From the NCBI RefSeq assembly GCF_007679965.1, contig NZ_VEHL01000004.1, positions 404,184 to 468,183 of the forward strand: a stretch of DNA of 64,000 nt. The letters run 5' to 3'. The notes beneath the pieces were generated by a model, which worked only from the letters and a program-made list of their open reading frames with translations, was not told the DNA's origin and made no database searches. Made by a program: the position numbers and the translations under genes. The stretch is from Bordetella genomosp. 13. GTDB lineage: Bacteria > Pseudomonadota > Gammaproteobacteria > Burkholderiales > Burkholderiaceae_B. Position 1 is the stretch's first letter. The number at the start of each line of letters is the position of its first letter. Shown here piece by piece: positions 7,727 to 16,838 of the stretch.

Positions 7727-9691
7727 ATGTTCGAGTTTATTCGCACCCATCGTCGCTGGATGCAGTTCATCCTGCTGCTGCTGATCGTTCCGTCCTTCAT
7801 GGTCGTCGGCGTGCAAAGCTACGAGAGCTTCGTCAACCGCGAGCCCGAGCTGGCCGACGTGGGCACGCAGGAAGTGTCGCGCGCCGAGTTCGACGCGGCG
7901 CACCGCAACCAGCTCGAGCAGATGCGCCAGCGCATGGGCTCGCGTTTCGACCCGGTGGTGGCCGACACGCCCGCCATGCGGCGCGAACTGCTGGACCAGC
8001 TGATCGACCAGCGCCTCTTGGCCCAGGTGGCCGCCGACAACCGCTTCTCGGTGTCCGACGGCACGCTGCGCAACACCATCGCCGCCATCCCGCAGGTGCA
8101 GGACAACGGCCGTTTTTCGCCCGAGCGCTATCGCCAGGTGCTGGCTGGCCAGGGGCTCACGCCCACCACCTTCGAGGCCGGCCTGCGCCGCGACCTGGCC
8201 GTCTCGCGCGTGCTGCAGCCCGTTGGCGCGTCGGCCCGCGTGCCGGCCTCGGTACTCGACGGCATCGAGGCCGCCTTCGTGCAACAGCGCGTCGTGCAGA
8301 CGCGCACGTACGCCGCGGCCGATTTCCGCGACAAGGTCCAGGTGTCCGACCAGGACATCCAGGCCTGGTACGACGCCAACAAGCAGCAGCTCGAAGTGCC
8401 CGAGCAGGTGCAGGCCCAATACCTGGTGCTGGACGAAGCCGCCGCCACGCAGGGCGTGAAGGTCAGCGACGCCGACGTCGAGAGCTACTACAAGCAGAAC
8501 CAGTCGCGCTACGGCCAGCCCGAGCGCCGCCGCGTCAGCCACATCCTGATCCAGGTGGCCCCGGGCACGCCCGAGGCCGATCGCAAGAAGGCCCGCGAAC
8601 AGGCAGACGCCATCGCCAAGCAGGCCGCTGCCAATCCGGCCGGCTTCGCCGACCTGGCCCGCAAGGAATCGCAGGACGCAGGCTCGGCCGCGCAGGGCGG
8701 CGACCTGGGCTGGGTCGTGCCCGACAGCCTGCAGCAGGCTGCCGCCGCGCTGTCCAAGGATCAGGTCTCCGGCGTGGTAGAAACCCCCGCGGGCTTCCAC
8801 GTGCTGAAGGTCACCGACTTCCAGGCCGGCACCGTGCGTCCGCTGGCCGACGTGAAGGATCAGGTCACGGCCGAGATCCGCAAGCAGCTGGCCTCGGCGC
8901 GCTTCTCCGACATGGCCACCAGCCTGACCAAGCTGGTGTACGACCAGCGCGACAGCCTGCAGCCCGCCGCCGACGCGCTGGGCGTAAAGCTGCGTACCGC
9001 CTCGGGCATCACCCGCACCGGCCTGCTGCCCGCCAACCAGGCGGGCGCGGGCGCCGCCTCGGCCAGCCCCGATGCGCAACTGCTGGACAACCCGCGCGTG
9101 CGCCAGGCCCTGTTTGCCTCCGAAGTGCTGCGCGACAAGGCCAACTCGGGCGTCATCGAGCTGACGCCCGACACCATGCTGGCCGTGCGTGTGCAGGAGA
9201 TCAAGCCCGCCCACGTGCCGGCCCTGGCCGACGTGACCGCCAGCATCCGCGACCGCCTGGTGGGCGAGCGTGCCGCCCGCGCGGCCCGCGACGCCGGCGA
9301 GGCCGCGCTGAAGTCGCTGCAGGACGGCCCGGCGCAGGCCACGGCGCCGGAAGGTTTCGGCCAGCCGGTCACGTTGTCGCGCCAGGATCCGGGCCAGGCC
9401 CCGCGCACCCTGCTGGAAGCCGTCATGGGCATGGCCACGCCCGCCGAGGGCAAGCCGGGCTACGCCGGCGTGGCCATGGGCAACGACTACACCGTGGTGC
9501 GCCTGAACAGCGTGGGTGCCGGCACGGCGTTCTCGGCCGACCAGCGCACCATGCTGGGCAGCCAGCTGGGCGAGGCCTGGGGCGCCGCCGAGCAGGAAGC
9601 CGTCATCAAGGTGCTGCGCGAGCAGTACGAGGTTAAGGTGCTGCCCGGTGCCGAGACGCTGATGCAGGCGCCGGTGGAGCAGGCGGGCTGA
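7727..9691 (+). CDS. ppiD: PpiD, membrane-anchored periplasmic peptidyl-prolyl isomerase/chaperone
   Basis: 654 residues. A short cytoplasmic N-terminus and one membrane anchor (about 13-30) are followed by a SurA/PpiD-type N-terminal chaperone region (about 35-230), a parvulin domain (about 266-366, starting at RRRVSHILIQV) and a long C-terminal SurA-like segment. PpiD sits at the SecYEG exit and assists folding of secreted proteins. ATG 7727 is preferred over 7691 because an AGG lies 7 bp upstream and MFEFIR begins the conserved anchor. Length fits beta-proteobacterial PpiD. Confidence 0.92.
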   Translation: MFEFIRTHRRWMQFILLLLIVPSFMVVGVQSYESFVNREPELADVGTQEVSRAEFDAAHRNQLEQMRQRMGSRFDPVVADTPAMRRELLDQLIDQRLLAQVAADNRFSVSDGTLRNTIAAIPQVQDNGRFSPERYRQVLAGQGLTPTTFEAGLRRDLAVSRVLQPVGASARVPASVLDGIEAAFVQQRVVQTRTYAAADFRDKVQVSDQDIQAWYDANKQQLEVPEQVQAQYLVLDEAAATQGVKVSDADVESYYKQNQSRYGQPERRRVSHILIQVAPGTPEADRKKAREQADAIAKQAAANPAGFADLARKESQDAGSAAQGGDLGWVVPDSLQQAAAALSKDQVSGVVETPAGFHVLKVTDFQAGTVRPLADVKDQVTAEIRKQLASARFSDMATSLTKLVYDQRDSLQPAADALGVKLRTASGITRTGLLPANQAGAGAASASPDAQLLDNPRVRQALFASEVLRDKANSGVIELTPDTMLAVRVQEIKPAHVPALADVTASIRDRLVGERAARAARDAGEAALKSLQDGPAQATAPEGFGQPVTLSRQDPGQAPRTLLEAVMGMATPAEGKPGYAGVAMGNDYTVVRLNSVGAGTAFSADQRTMLGSQLGEAWGAAEQEAVIKVLREQYEVKVLPGAETLMQAPVEQAG

Positions 9692-9742
9692 CCGCTTCGG
9701 TCGGCCGCCTGGATCGACCCCCTGCGCACCAGCTTGAATGAA

Positions 9743-9777
9743 GAAGGGCCGAAACGCCATCAGCGTTTCGGCCCTTC
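9743..9777. terminator. Bidirectional terminator between ppiD and tesA
   Basis: Perfect 15-bp stem GAAGGGCCGAAACGC / GCGTTTCGGCCCTTC with loop CATCA between two convergent genes. The flanks are only moderately T-rich. Confidence 0.78.
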
Positions 9778-9798
9778 CGCCATTTGGCTTCCAACGGC

Positions 9799-10455
9799 CT
9801 ACAGCAGCGGCTTCAGCTTCGGCCAGACGTTGTCCAGCAGCTTGGGCTGGGCCTGCTCGTTGGGATGGATGCCGTCGGCCTGGAACATGTCGCGGTCGGT
9901 CGCGATACCGTCCATCAGAAAGGGCACCAGCGGCGCGGCCGCGTCCTTGGATACGGTGGCGAAGACCTGCATGAAACGCTCGGTGTACTGGCGGCCGTAG
10001 TTCGGCGGGATGCGCATGCCGACCACCAGCACCTTGGCGCCGGCCTGGCTGGCCGCCTGCGTCATGGCGCGCAGGTTCTTCTCGGTCATGTCCAGCGACA
10101 GGCCGCGCAGCGCGTCGTTCGAGCCCAGTTCCAGCACGACCACCGCCGGGGAATGCTGCTTGAGCAGCGCGGGCAGGCGCGTGACGCCGCCGCTGGTGGT
10201 GTCGCCGCTGATGCTGGCATTGATGACGCGGTAATTGGGGTATTGTTCGGCTAGCCGGCGGGACAGCAGCGGGACCCAGCCGGTGCCGCGCGAGATGCCG
10301 TATTCAGCCGACAGGCTGTCGCCCACGACCAATACGCTGCGCGCCGCTGCGCCCTGCGCGGGGGAACCCGTCGCGGGCTGGCTGGTCTGAGCCTGTGCGG
10401 TGGAAAACGATGCGGCCGCGACGGCCGCCAGAAACACACGGAAGAGTAGGCGCAT
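9799..10455 (-). CDS. tesA: TesA-like periplasmic GDSL esterase (multifunctional acyl-CoA thioesterase I family)
   Basis: 218 residues from ATG 10455. Signal peptide of about 22 residues (hydrophobic core FRVFLAAVAAASF, cleavage near AQA). SGNH hydrolase blocks: GDSLS with nucleophile Ser47, a Gly in the ASISGDTT block, GSND with its Asn, and a C-terminal DGIHPN giving the Asp and His. Such enzymes act as thioesterase, lysophospholipase or arylesterase in the periplasm. Its start codon overlaps that of the divergent ABC gene, the same tesA/ybbA pairing as in E. coli. ATG 10464 (MLFMRLL) is an alternative start. Confidence 0.9.
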   Translation of the reverse strand: MRLLFRVFLAAVAAASFSTAQAQTSQPATGSPAQGAAARSVLVVGDSLSAEYGISRGTGWVPLLSRRLAEQYPNYRVINASISGDTTSGGVTRLPALLKQHSPAVVVLELGSNDALRGLSLDMTEKNLRAMTQAASQAGAKVLVVGMRIPPNYGRQYTERFMQVFATVSKDAAAPLVPFLMDGIATDRDMFQADGIHPNEQAQPKLLDNVWPKLKPLL

Positions 10456-11125
10456 GAATAGCATCAATTCGATCGAGGTGAAGGGGCTGGGCAAGCGCGT
10501 GGCCGATGCCGGCGGCGAGCTGTCGATACTCGATGGTATCGAATTTACGGTGGCAAACGGCACCGCGGTGGCGATCACCGGCAGCTCGGGGTCGGGCAAG
10601 TCCACGTTATTGGGACTGCTGGCGGGCCTGGATGTTCCCTCCACGGGCAGCGTCAGGCTGGCCGGGCAGGACCTGTTCTCGCTGGACGAGGACGCCCGCG
10701 CGCGGTTGCGCGCCAATCACGTGGGCTTCGTGTTCCAGTCGTTCCAGCTGCTGCCCAACCTGACGGCGCTGGAGAACGTGATGCTGCCGCTGGAACTGGC
10801 CGGCCAGGCCGCGCGCGAGCCCGCGCAGGCCATGCTGGAACGCGTGGGCCTGGGCAGCCGCCTGCATCATTACCCGCGCACGCTGTCGGGCGGCGAGCAG
10901 CAGCGCGTGTCGCTGGCGCGCGCCTTCGTGGTGCGCCCGGAATTGCTGTTCGCCGACGAACCCACCGGCAGCCTGGACGCGGCCACGGGCGAGACGGTCA
11001 TCGACCTGATGTTCGAACTGCACCGCGAACAGGGCGCCACGCTGGTGCTGGTCACGCACGATCCGCAACTGGCGGCGCGATGCGGGCGCCAGTTGGTGCT
11101 GTCAGCGGGCCGCCTGGTGGATTGA
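10454..11125 (+). CDS. ybbA: YbbA-like ABC transporter ATPase (LolD/MacB family)
   Basis: 223 residues. Walker A GSSGSGKST near 43-51, signature LSGGEQQR and Walker B LLFADEPTG followed by H-loop THD: a complete nucleotide-binding subunit of the LolD/MacB/FtsE class. ATG 10454 is preceded by GGAAGAGTAGG; ATG 10400 is a longer, less likely start inside tesA. In E. coli ybbA is followed by the permease ybbP. Here the next gene is on the other strand and unrelated, so the permease partner is missing from this locus. Confidence 0.9.
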   Translation: MNSINSIEVKGLGKRVADAGGELSILDGIEFTVANGTAVAITGSSGSGKSTLLGLLAGLDVPSTGSVRLAGQDLFSLDEDARARLRANHVGFVFQSFQLLPNLTALENVMLPLELAGQAAREPAQAMLERVGLGSRLHHYPRTLSGGEQQRVSLARAFVVRPELLFADEPTGSLDAATGETVIDLMFELHREQGATLVLVTHDPQLAARCGRQLVLSAGRLVD

Positions 11126-12058
11126 GGCCCGCCGCGCGCGCCGCCATTCCAGCGCGCCGATGCCCATGCCGCTGGTGCAGATCACGGCGATGCCCACCCA
11201 GGTGAATGAATCCGGGAAATGCCCCCACATCAGCCAGCCCACCGTGGTGGCGCTGATGATCTGCAAGTACGTGAAGGGCGCCAGGATGGACGCGGGCGCG
11301 TTGCGGTAGGCGCCTATCTGCAGCAGGTGTCCCAGCGCGCCGGTGACGCCGGTCGACAGCAGCGCCATCCACGTCCAGCCGTCCAGGGCCTGCAGCATGG
11401 GTATTGCGGGCGGCAGGGCGATGGGCATGGCCAGCGTCAGCACCACGGTGCCCACGGCGCCACTCCACACCAGCGAGGTATACGGATCGTCGCGCGCCAC
11501 GCGCCGCGTGAAGATGTACTGGGCCGCGAAGCAGATGGCCGTCAGCAGGCCGGAGATGATGCCCGCCACCGGCAGGCCGCCGCCGGGGCGGATCACGATC
11601 AGCACGCCCAGGAACGCGATGCCCGCAGCCGCCCAGCGCGACAGCCGCGGCGGCTCGCGCAGCACCCACGGCGCGCTGGCCAGCACGATCAGCGGGGCCA
11701 GGAAATTGATGGCGGTGGCTTCGGCCTGCGGGATGTAGTGCAGGGTGTTGAAGAACATCAGCGTGGCGCACAGCATGGCGCCGCCGCGCATCATCTGCTC
11801 GCGCGGGCCCACCGAGCGCACCACCTTCCAGCCGCGTTGCGGCACCAGCAGGGCCAGCACCAGCAGCAGGTGCACGGCATAGCGCACCCACGACAGGATC
11901 AGCATGGGCACGCCCGCGGCCATGACCCATTTGCCCGTGCCGTCCAGGCACGACAGCGTGAACAGCGACAGCACCAGCAGCGCGATGCCGGCCAGGGGAC
12001 GAGTGCTGGGAACGGCCGCGCGTGGCGTGGCCGCGGCGGCAGGCTGGGCGCCGGACAT
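11102..12058 (-). CDS. EamA/DMT-family membrane transporter
   Basis: 318 residues with about ten predicted membrane helices in two EamA repeats (about 20-150 and 165-305). Family members mostly export metabolites or amino-acid-like compounds; the substrate cannot be told here. ATG 12058 is chosen over 12094 because GAGGAGA lies 6 bp upstream on the minus strand. Its 3' end overlaps the convergent ybbA-like gene by 24 bp. Confidence 0.85.
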   Translation of the reverse strand: MSGAQPAAAATPRAAVPSTRPLAGIALLVLSLFTLSCLDGTGKWVMAAGVPMLILSWVRYAVHLLLVLALLVPQRGWKVVRSVGPREQMMRGGAMLCATLMFFNTLHYIPQAEATAINFLAPLIVLASAPWVLREPPRLSRWAAAGIAFLGVLIVIRPGGGLPVAGIISGLLTAICFAAQYIFTRRVARDDPYTSLVWSGAVGTVVLTLAMPIALPPAIPMLQALDGWTWMALLSTGVTGALGHLLQIGAYRNAPASILAPFTYLQIISATTVGWLMWGHFPDSFTWVGIAVICTSGMGIGALEWRRARRASIHQAAR

Positions 12059-12153
12059 GCAGGTCTCCTCGTTGTTGTGGCGAGCCGGCTGCATGCGGCG
12101 GCCGGCAGGGCGTCATGATACGCCTGTGCCGGCACGGTCCTGTTGGCGCCGCA

Positions 12154-12179
12154 CCACGCGCGGGACGTGCCGCGCGTGG
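12154..12179 (-). terminator. GC-rich hairpin downstream of the DUF2059 gene
   Basis: Perfect 10-bp stem CCACGCGCGG / CCGCGCGTGG with loop GACGTG in the 131-bp interval between two leftward genes. No T-run, so termination efficiency is uncertain. Confidence 0.45.
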
Positions 12180-12189
12180 GGGCGCGAGT

Positions 12190-12711
12190 CTATTTCAGGG
12201 TGGGCACCGCGGCCTGCAGCTTCTGCACCGTCTGCTGCGCCAGGGCCTGCACCTTCTGCTGCAGCTGGGGCATGCGCTGCATGGTGAGCGCCGTGGTCTT
12301 CTGCGCCACCACGGGCATCTTTTCGATGACCAGCTTGCCGGTGGGCGTCTGGTAGAACGCGATCAGGCTGTCGATCTCGGCCTGCGAGAAGGTTTCGCGG
12401 TATACGCTGGCCACGTCCTGCATGTAGGCCGGGCCGGTCACTTCCTGGGCCACCATGGCGGTGAGTTTCTGCGAGAAATCGGCCAGGATGCGTTCGGTGT
12501 CCTTGCGCTGCGCGGGCGTCAGGGTCTGCTGATTGAGCCGCTGCTGCAGGTTGGCGTTGATCGACGCATTCATCTGCTGCACGATCTGGTTGGCCTGGGC
12601 CTGCACCTGCGTGACTTCCATCAGTTTCTTGATGGACGCTTCGCTGGCTTGCGCGGCGTACGACAGGACGGGCATCAGGCCCAGGGCTAGGCAGGCAAGT
12701 TTGGCGCGCAT
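12190..12711 (-). CDS. DUF2059 secreted protein
   Basis: 173 residues. N-terminal signal peptide (MRAKLACLALGLMPVLSYAA), then a helical, Gln/Ala-rich domain matching the DUF2059 pattern (a region with YRETFSQAEIDSLIAFYQTP near 105-125). Family members are exported, small and of unknown function; the ETFSQAEI.L..FY segment is the diagnostic part. The ATG is the first that yields a clean signal peptide. It appears monocistronic. Confidence 0.82.
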   Translation of the reverse strand: MRAKLACLALGLMPVLSYAAQASEASIKKLMEVTQVQAQANQIVQQMNASINANLQQRLNQQTLTPAQRKDTERILADFSQKLTAMVAQEVTGPAYMQDVASVYRETFSQAEIDSLIAFYQTPTGKLVIEKMPVVAQKTTALTMQRMPQLQQKVQALAQQTVQKLQAAVPTLK

Positions 12712-13038
12712 GGCATATCCCGATAATGGCGTGTGGCTCGGTACCCGCACGGCAGGAAGGTCCGGTCGCGCGCGGCATGGACGAACAGCGGAAACCCTGA
12801 CGGTCGAAACGGCATGCGGCCCGCACAATGGGACGCGGGCGCTGCCTGGGCAGTGTATCGGAAGCATCCCACAAAAGTGGACCTTGAAAAATAGCAATAA
12901 CTGGATATTCGTATACGTCCAGTTACGGCGCATCATGCGGGTACCCGCCCCGCAGAGGGCGGGCCGTCGCTTCGATGACGCCGCGCCAGCCGCCTCGACC
13001 CGGCCCGGGCGCGGCGGCAATCTTCAGGAATCCAGGCA
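12712..13038. promoter_or_regulatory. 327-bp divergent intergenic region with a dyad operator at 12899-12924
   Basis: Non-coding between the leftward DUF2059 gene and the rightward PaiB-like gene. The clearest element is the inverted repeat AACTGGA (12899-12905) / TCCAGTT (12918-12924) with a 12-bp centre containing GTATAC. TTGAAA (12884-12889) with TATTCG (12906-12911), 16-bp spacer, could form a weak promoter overlapping the dyad. The TCCAGTT word recurs just upstream of the MocR gene (25996-26010), making MocR control a testable guess. Confidence 0.5.
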
Positions 13039-13677
13039 ATGTACGTACCTCAGCATTTTTCCGTCTCAGACGCGCAGGCCTTGCACGCGCTGATCCGCGC
13101 GTATCCGCTGGGCATGCTGGTCACGCATGGCGCGGGGGGGCTGGACGCCAACCACGTGCCGTTCCTGCTGGACGTGGCCGACTCGGGCCAGGCCACGCTG
13201 CATGCGCACGTGGCGCGCAACAACCCCGTCTGGCAGGACGTGGCCGATGGCGACGAGGTGCTGGCCGTGTTCCGCGCGGGCGACGCCTACATCTCGCCCA
13301 ACTGGTATCCCAGCAAACACGAGGAACACAGGCAGGTGCCCACCTGGAACTACCGCGTGGTGCACGCGCACGGCCGCGTCACGATCCATGACGACGAGCG
13401 CTACGTGCGCGGTGTCGTGGCCCGCCTGACGCGCATCCACGAGGCGTCGCAGCCCAGGCCGTGGAGGATGACCGACAGCGCGCCGGAATACATCGACGCC
13501 ATGCTGCGCGCCATCGTCGGCATCCGGATCGACGTGACGCAGCTGGTGGGCAAGTGCAAGCTCAGCCAGAACAAGGCGCTGCGCGACCTGCAGTCCGCGG
13601 CCAACGCGGTGATGGCGCGGGGCGGCACGGACGTCGGCGGGGCGATGCTGGCCTGCGCGGCGCGGAAGGCCGAATAG
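13039..13677 (+). CDS. PaiB-family FMN-binding protein (putative negative regulator)
   Basis: 212 residues with the flavin-reductase-like split barrel of the PaiB family. Diagnostic segments: MYVPQHF at the start, SPNWYPSK near 90-97 and VPTWNY near 104-109. Named after Bacillus PaiB, linked to repression of protease genes; the biochemical role is poorly defined, and homologues in proteobacteria are often controlled by MocR regulators. It is followed after 10 bp by a LysR gene and may share a transcript with it. Confidence 0.85.
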   Translation: MYVPQHFSVSDAQALHALIRAYPLGMLVTHGAGGLDANHVPFLLDVADSGQATLHAHVARNNPVWQDVADGDEVLAVFRAGDAYISPNWYPSKHEEHRQVPTWNYRVVHAHGRVTIHDDERYVRGVVARLTRIHEASQPRPWRMTDSAPEYIDAMLRAIVGIRIDVTQLVGKCKLSQNKALRDLQSAANAVMARGGTDVGGAMLACAARKAE

Positions 13678-13687
13678 GACGACAGGC

Positions 13688-14587
13688 ATGGGCACTCAGA
13701 CACTGGATCGGCAGCTGCGGTACTTCCTGCGCATCGCCGAACTCGGCTCGTTGTCCAAGGCCGCCGACGCGCTCGATCACACCCAGTCCGGCCTCAGCAA
13801 GCAACTGGCCCTGCTGGAGTCGCAATTGGGACAGGTGCTGTTCACGCGCACGGGCCGCGGGCTCGAGCTGACGCCCGCCGGCACGCGCCTGTACGAATCC
13901 GCCTTGCCCGCGTACCGGGCCATCGACCAGGCGCTGGAAGCCTGCCAGCGGCACGACGTCGCGCATGGTCCCGTGCGCCTGGCCGCCGTGCATACGCTGA
14001 GCTACTACTACACGGCCGACGTGCTGGCGCGCTTCGTCGGCCTGCATCCGCACATCAACCTGTCCTTGCTGGGCCGAAGTTCGCCCGAGGTGGTCGCGCT
14101 GGTGGAAAGCGGCAAGGCCGATCTGGGCCTGGTCTACGACGCCGCGGTGGACTCGGGCGACCTGGACGCGCATCCGCTGTTCGACGACCAGATGGCGCTG
14201 ATCGTGCGCGAGGCCAGCCCGCTGCAAGGGCCGCAGGACCTGCGGGGCATGGACCTGCGGCTGGTGGGCTTTCCGCCGCACTATGCGCTGCGCCGGATGA
14301 TCCACAGCAGCGGGCTGTCGCCGGTGTTCGTCGCGGAAGCGGAGACCATCGACGCGGTGCTGGAGCTGGTGGCGTCGGGCGTGGGCGACTGTATCCTGCC
14401 CGCCCGCATTCCGGAACGCCTGCTGGCGCAGCACGCGCTGCGCAGGCTGCCCGTGCGCAGTCCGGCCCTGCGCCGCCGCGTGGTGCTGATCACGCCGGCC
14501 GGCAAGCCCGTGAAACCGCTGATCGCCGACCTGATGCGCTGCGCGCGGCAGGTCGCGCAGGCCCTGCGCGCCAACGATATGGAATAG
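13688..14587 (+). CDS. LysR-family transcriptional regulator
   Basis: 299 residues. An N-terminal winged HTH (about 5-65, GSLSKAADALDHTQSGLSKQ) and a periplasmic-binding-like effector domain (about 95-290). It lies directly before the aldolase-MHS-isomerase cluster on the same strand, so it is the likely local regulator, though LysR regulators are more often divergent. The effector is unknown. The overlap-free 10-bp gap to the PaiB gene suggests partial co-transcription. Confidence 0.88.
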   Translation: MGTQTLDRQLRYFLRIAELGSLSKAADALDHTQSGLSKQLALLESQLGQVLFTRTGRGLELTPAGTRLYESALPAYRAIDQALEACQRHDVAHGPVRLAAVHTLSYYYTADVLARFVGLHPHINLSLLGRSSPEVVALVESGKADLGLVYDAAVDSGDLDAHPLFDDQMALIVREASPLQGPQDLRGMDLRLVGFPPHYALRRMIHSSGLSPVFVAEAETIDAVLELVASGVGDCILPARIPERLLAQHALRRLPVRSPALRRRVVLITPAGKPVKPLIADLMRCARQVAQALRANDME

Positions 14588-14644
14588 CTGCTATGAACGC
14601 AGGTTCATGGCCTATCGGTCGTTCCGTCTACAGAATGCTCCGGT

Positions 14645-14667
14645 GCGCCGCGCTGTCCGCGCGGCGC
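14645..14667 (+). other. GC hairpin between the LysR gene and the aldolase gene
   Basis: Stem GCGCCGCG / CGCGGCGC with a 7-nt loop, no T-run. It may separate regulator from catabolic genes; promoter elements for the aldolase could lie in the same 105-bp gap but none is convincing. Confidence 0.35.
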
Positions 14668-14692
14668 GCCTGCCCCGCATTCCGGAGACCCC

Positions 14693-15472
14693 ATGAACGA
14701 ACCGCTACGAGAGAAATCCTACTTCGACCAACGCGCCACGCAGGACATGGCCAGGCACCTGCGCATCGTCGAGCGCAGCACGCAGGAAACCATGGCCTAC
14801 GCCTGTCGCATCCTGGCCATGACGGAACAGGAGGCCGGCCTGGCGGGCCAGATCAGCGTGCGTTCGCAGCGCCCCGGCGCGTACTGGACCCTGCGCTTCG
14901 GCCTGGGCTTCGATGAGGCCACGCCCGAGGACTTCATCGAGGTCGACCGCGACCTGAACACGCTGACCGGCGAGGGCATGGCCAATCCCGCCACGCGTTT
15001 CCACCTGTGGGTGTACGACGCGCGGCCCGATGTCGATTCCATCATCCATACCCATTCGCCGTGGGCCTCGGCGCTGGCCGCCGCGCGCCAGCCGCTGGTG
15101 ATCTCGCAGATGGACATGACGCCGCTGCATAACGACTGCGCTTTCCTGGGCGACTGGCCCGGCGTGCCCATCGCCGACCAGGAGGGCGTCATCATCTCGG
15201 GCGCCCTGGGCCGGAAGCGCGCCATCATCCTGGCCCACCACGGCTACCTGACCGCCGGCAGTAGCTGCGAAGAAGCGACGTACCTGTCGGTGTACCTGGA
15301 GCGCGCCGCGCGCATGCAGATCCGCGCCCAGGCCTTCGGCCCGCTGACGCCGGTGGACGACGCCCTGGCCGCCGAGGCGCACGACTACCTGCTCAAGCCG
15401 TCCATCGTGAAGGCCACCTTCAATTACTGGGCGCGCCAGACGCACGGCATCGAGCCGCTGCGCATCGCATAG
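14693..15472 (+). CDS. Class II aldolase/adducin family protein (copy A)
   Basis: 259 residues. Zinc ligands of the class II aldolase fold are visible as IIHTH (His119, His121) and a later AHHGY pair. The usual GN(I/L)S phosphate-loop motif is altered to GLAGQIS. Family members cleave or epimerise sugar phosphates or decarboxylate hydroxy acids; some lack aldolase activity. A second homologue lies in the facing cluster (17519-18301). The next genes encode an MHS carboxylate transporter and an HCCA-isomerase-like enzyme, pointing to a non-sugar carboxylate substrate. RBS is weak (GGAGACCCC). Confidence 0.87.
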   Translation: MNEPLREKSYFDQRATQDMARHLRIVERSTQETMAYACRILAMTEQEAGLAGQISVRSQRPGAYWTLRFGLGFDEATPEDFIEVDRDLNTLTGEGMANPATRFHLWVYDARPDVDSIIHTHSPWASALAAARQPLVISQMDMTPLHNDCAFLGDWPGVPIADQEGVIISGALGRKRAIILAHHGYLTAGSSCEEATYLSVYLERAARMQIRAQAFGPLTPVDDALAAEAHDYLLKPSIVKATFNYWARQTHGIEPLRIA

Positions 15473-15506
15473 CCCGCGTCGCGACGACAACCACAAGGGG
15501 AACACC

Positions 15507-16838
15507 ATGACACACGCATCGAATGCGGGCGTCCGCTCGCGCAAGCAATACGTCACGGCCGGCCTGGCCAGCATGATGGGCACCACTATCGAGTGGTACG
15601 ACTTCTTCCTGTACGGCACGGCCGCCGCGCTGATCTTCAACAAGATTTTCTTCCCGGCCTTCGATCCGCTGACGGGCACGCTGGCGGCCTTCGCCACCTA
15701 TTCCGTGGGCTTTTTCGCGCGGCCGCTGGGCGGCATCATCTTCGGCCACTTCGGCGACCGCGTGGGCCGCAAGTCCATGCTGCTGATCACGCTGTTCCTG
15801 ATGGGCATACCCACCATCCTGATCGGGCTGATCCCTTCGTACGACAGCATCGGCTACTGGGCGGCGGTGCTGCTGGTGCTGATGCGCCTGTTGCAGGGCG
15901 TGGCGGTGGGCGGCGAGTGGGGCGGGGCCGTGCTGATGGCCGTCGAGCATGCGCCCGAGGGCAAGAAGGGCTTCTTCGGCAGCCTGCCGCAGACGGGCGT
16001 GGCCCCCGGGCTGATTCTGTCGTCGCTGGCCATGGGCGCCGTGGCGGCCTTGCCCGAGCAGGACATGCTGTCCTGGGGCTGGCGCATTCCGTTCATCGCC
16101 AGCGTCCTGCTGTTGCTGGTGGGCTGGTTCATCCGCGTCAAGGTGGCCGAGTCGCCCGACTTCGAGCACATGCAGACGCAAGGCGAGAAGGTCGAGATTC
16201 CCGCGATGACGGTGCTGCGCCGCTATCCCCGCGAAGTGCTGGCCGTGGTCGGCGGCCGGCTGGCCGAGGTGACGTGGTTCTACACCGTGGTGACCTTCGC
16301 GCTGGCCTATGCCACGGGCACGCTGGGCATAGACCGGAAGGTGATGCTGGACGCCACCGTATGGGGCGCGCTGGTGGCGCTGTTCATCATGCCGCTGTGC
16401 GGGGTGCTGGGCGACCGCATCGGCTTCAAGTGGGTGTTCATGGCGGGCTCGCTGGGCATCGTGGTGTATGCGTCCACGTTCTTCTCGATGCTGCAGACGC
16501 TGGATCCGGGCACCATCACGCTGGCCGTGGCCATCGCCATCGGCGTGGTCTACGCCGCGCTGTACGGTCCGGAAGGCGGCCTGTTCTCGGCGCAGTTCCC
16601 GCCGGAAGTACGCTACAGCGGCATTTCCATCGCGGTGCAGGTGTCCGGCGCCATCGGCGGCGGACTCGCGCCCATCGTGGCCACCTCGCTGCTGGCCTAC
16701 GGCAACGGCAGCCCGCGCTACATCGTCTGGTATCTCGGCACGCTGGGCGTCATCGCCATTGTCAGCGCCTGCTTCATGCACGGGCCGTCGCGCTTCGCGC
16801 TGCCTGCCGCCGCTGCCGTGCAACGGAGCGGCTCGTGA
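15507..16838 (+). CDS. MHS-family MFS transporter (metabolite:H+ symporter)
   Basis: 443 residues, about 12 membrane helices. The MHS signature is clear: GTTIEWYDFFLYG near the N-terminus, FFARPLGGIIFGHFGDRVGRK at the loop 2-3 motif, and LQGVAVGGEWGGAVLM. Relatives carry shikimate, alpha-ketoglutarate, citrate or proline/betaine with protons. Genomic context suggests uptake of the compound acted on by the flanking aldolase and isomerase. The GTG of the next gene overlaps its stop. Confidence 0.9.
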   Translation: MTHASNAGVRSRKQYVTAGLASMMGTTIEWYDFFLYGTAAALIFNKIFFPAFDPLTGTLAAFATYSVGFFARPLGGIIFGHFGDRVGRKSMLLITLFLMGIPTILIGLIPSYDSIGYWAAVLLVLMRLLQGVAVGGEWGGAVLMAVEHAPEGKKGFFGSLPQTGVAPGLILSSLAMGAVAALPEQDMLSWGWRIPFIASVLLLLVGWFIRVKVAESPDFEHMQTQGEKVEIPAMTVLRRYPREVLAVVGGRLAEVTWFYTVVTFALAYATGTLGIDRKVMLDATVWGALVALFIMPLCGVLGDRIGFKWVFMAGSLGIVVYASTFFSMLQTLDPGTITLAVAIAIGVVYAALYGPEGGLFSAQFPPEVRYSGISIAVQVSGAIGGGLAPIVATSLLAYGNGSPRYIVWYLGTLGVIAIVSACFMHGPSRFALPAAAAVQRSGS

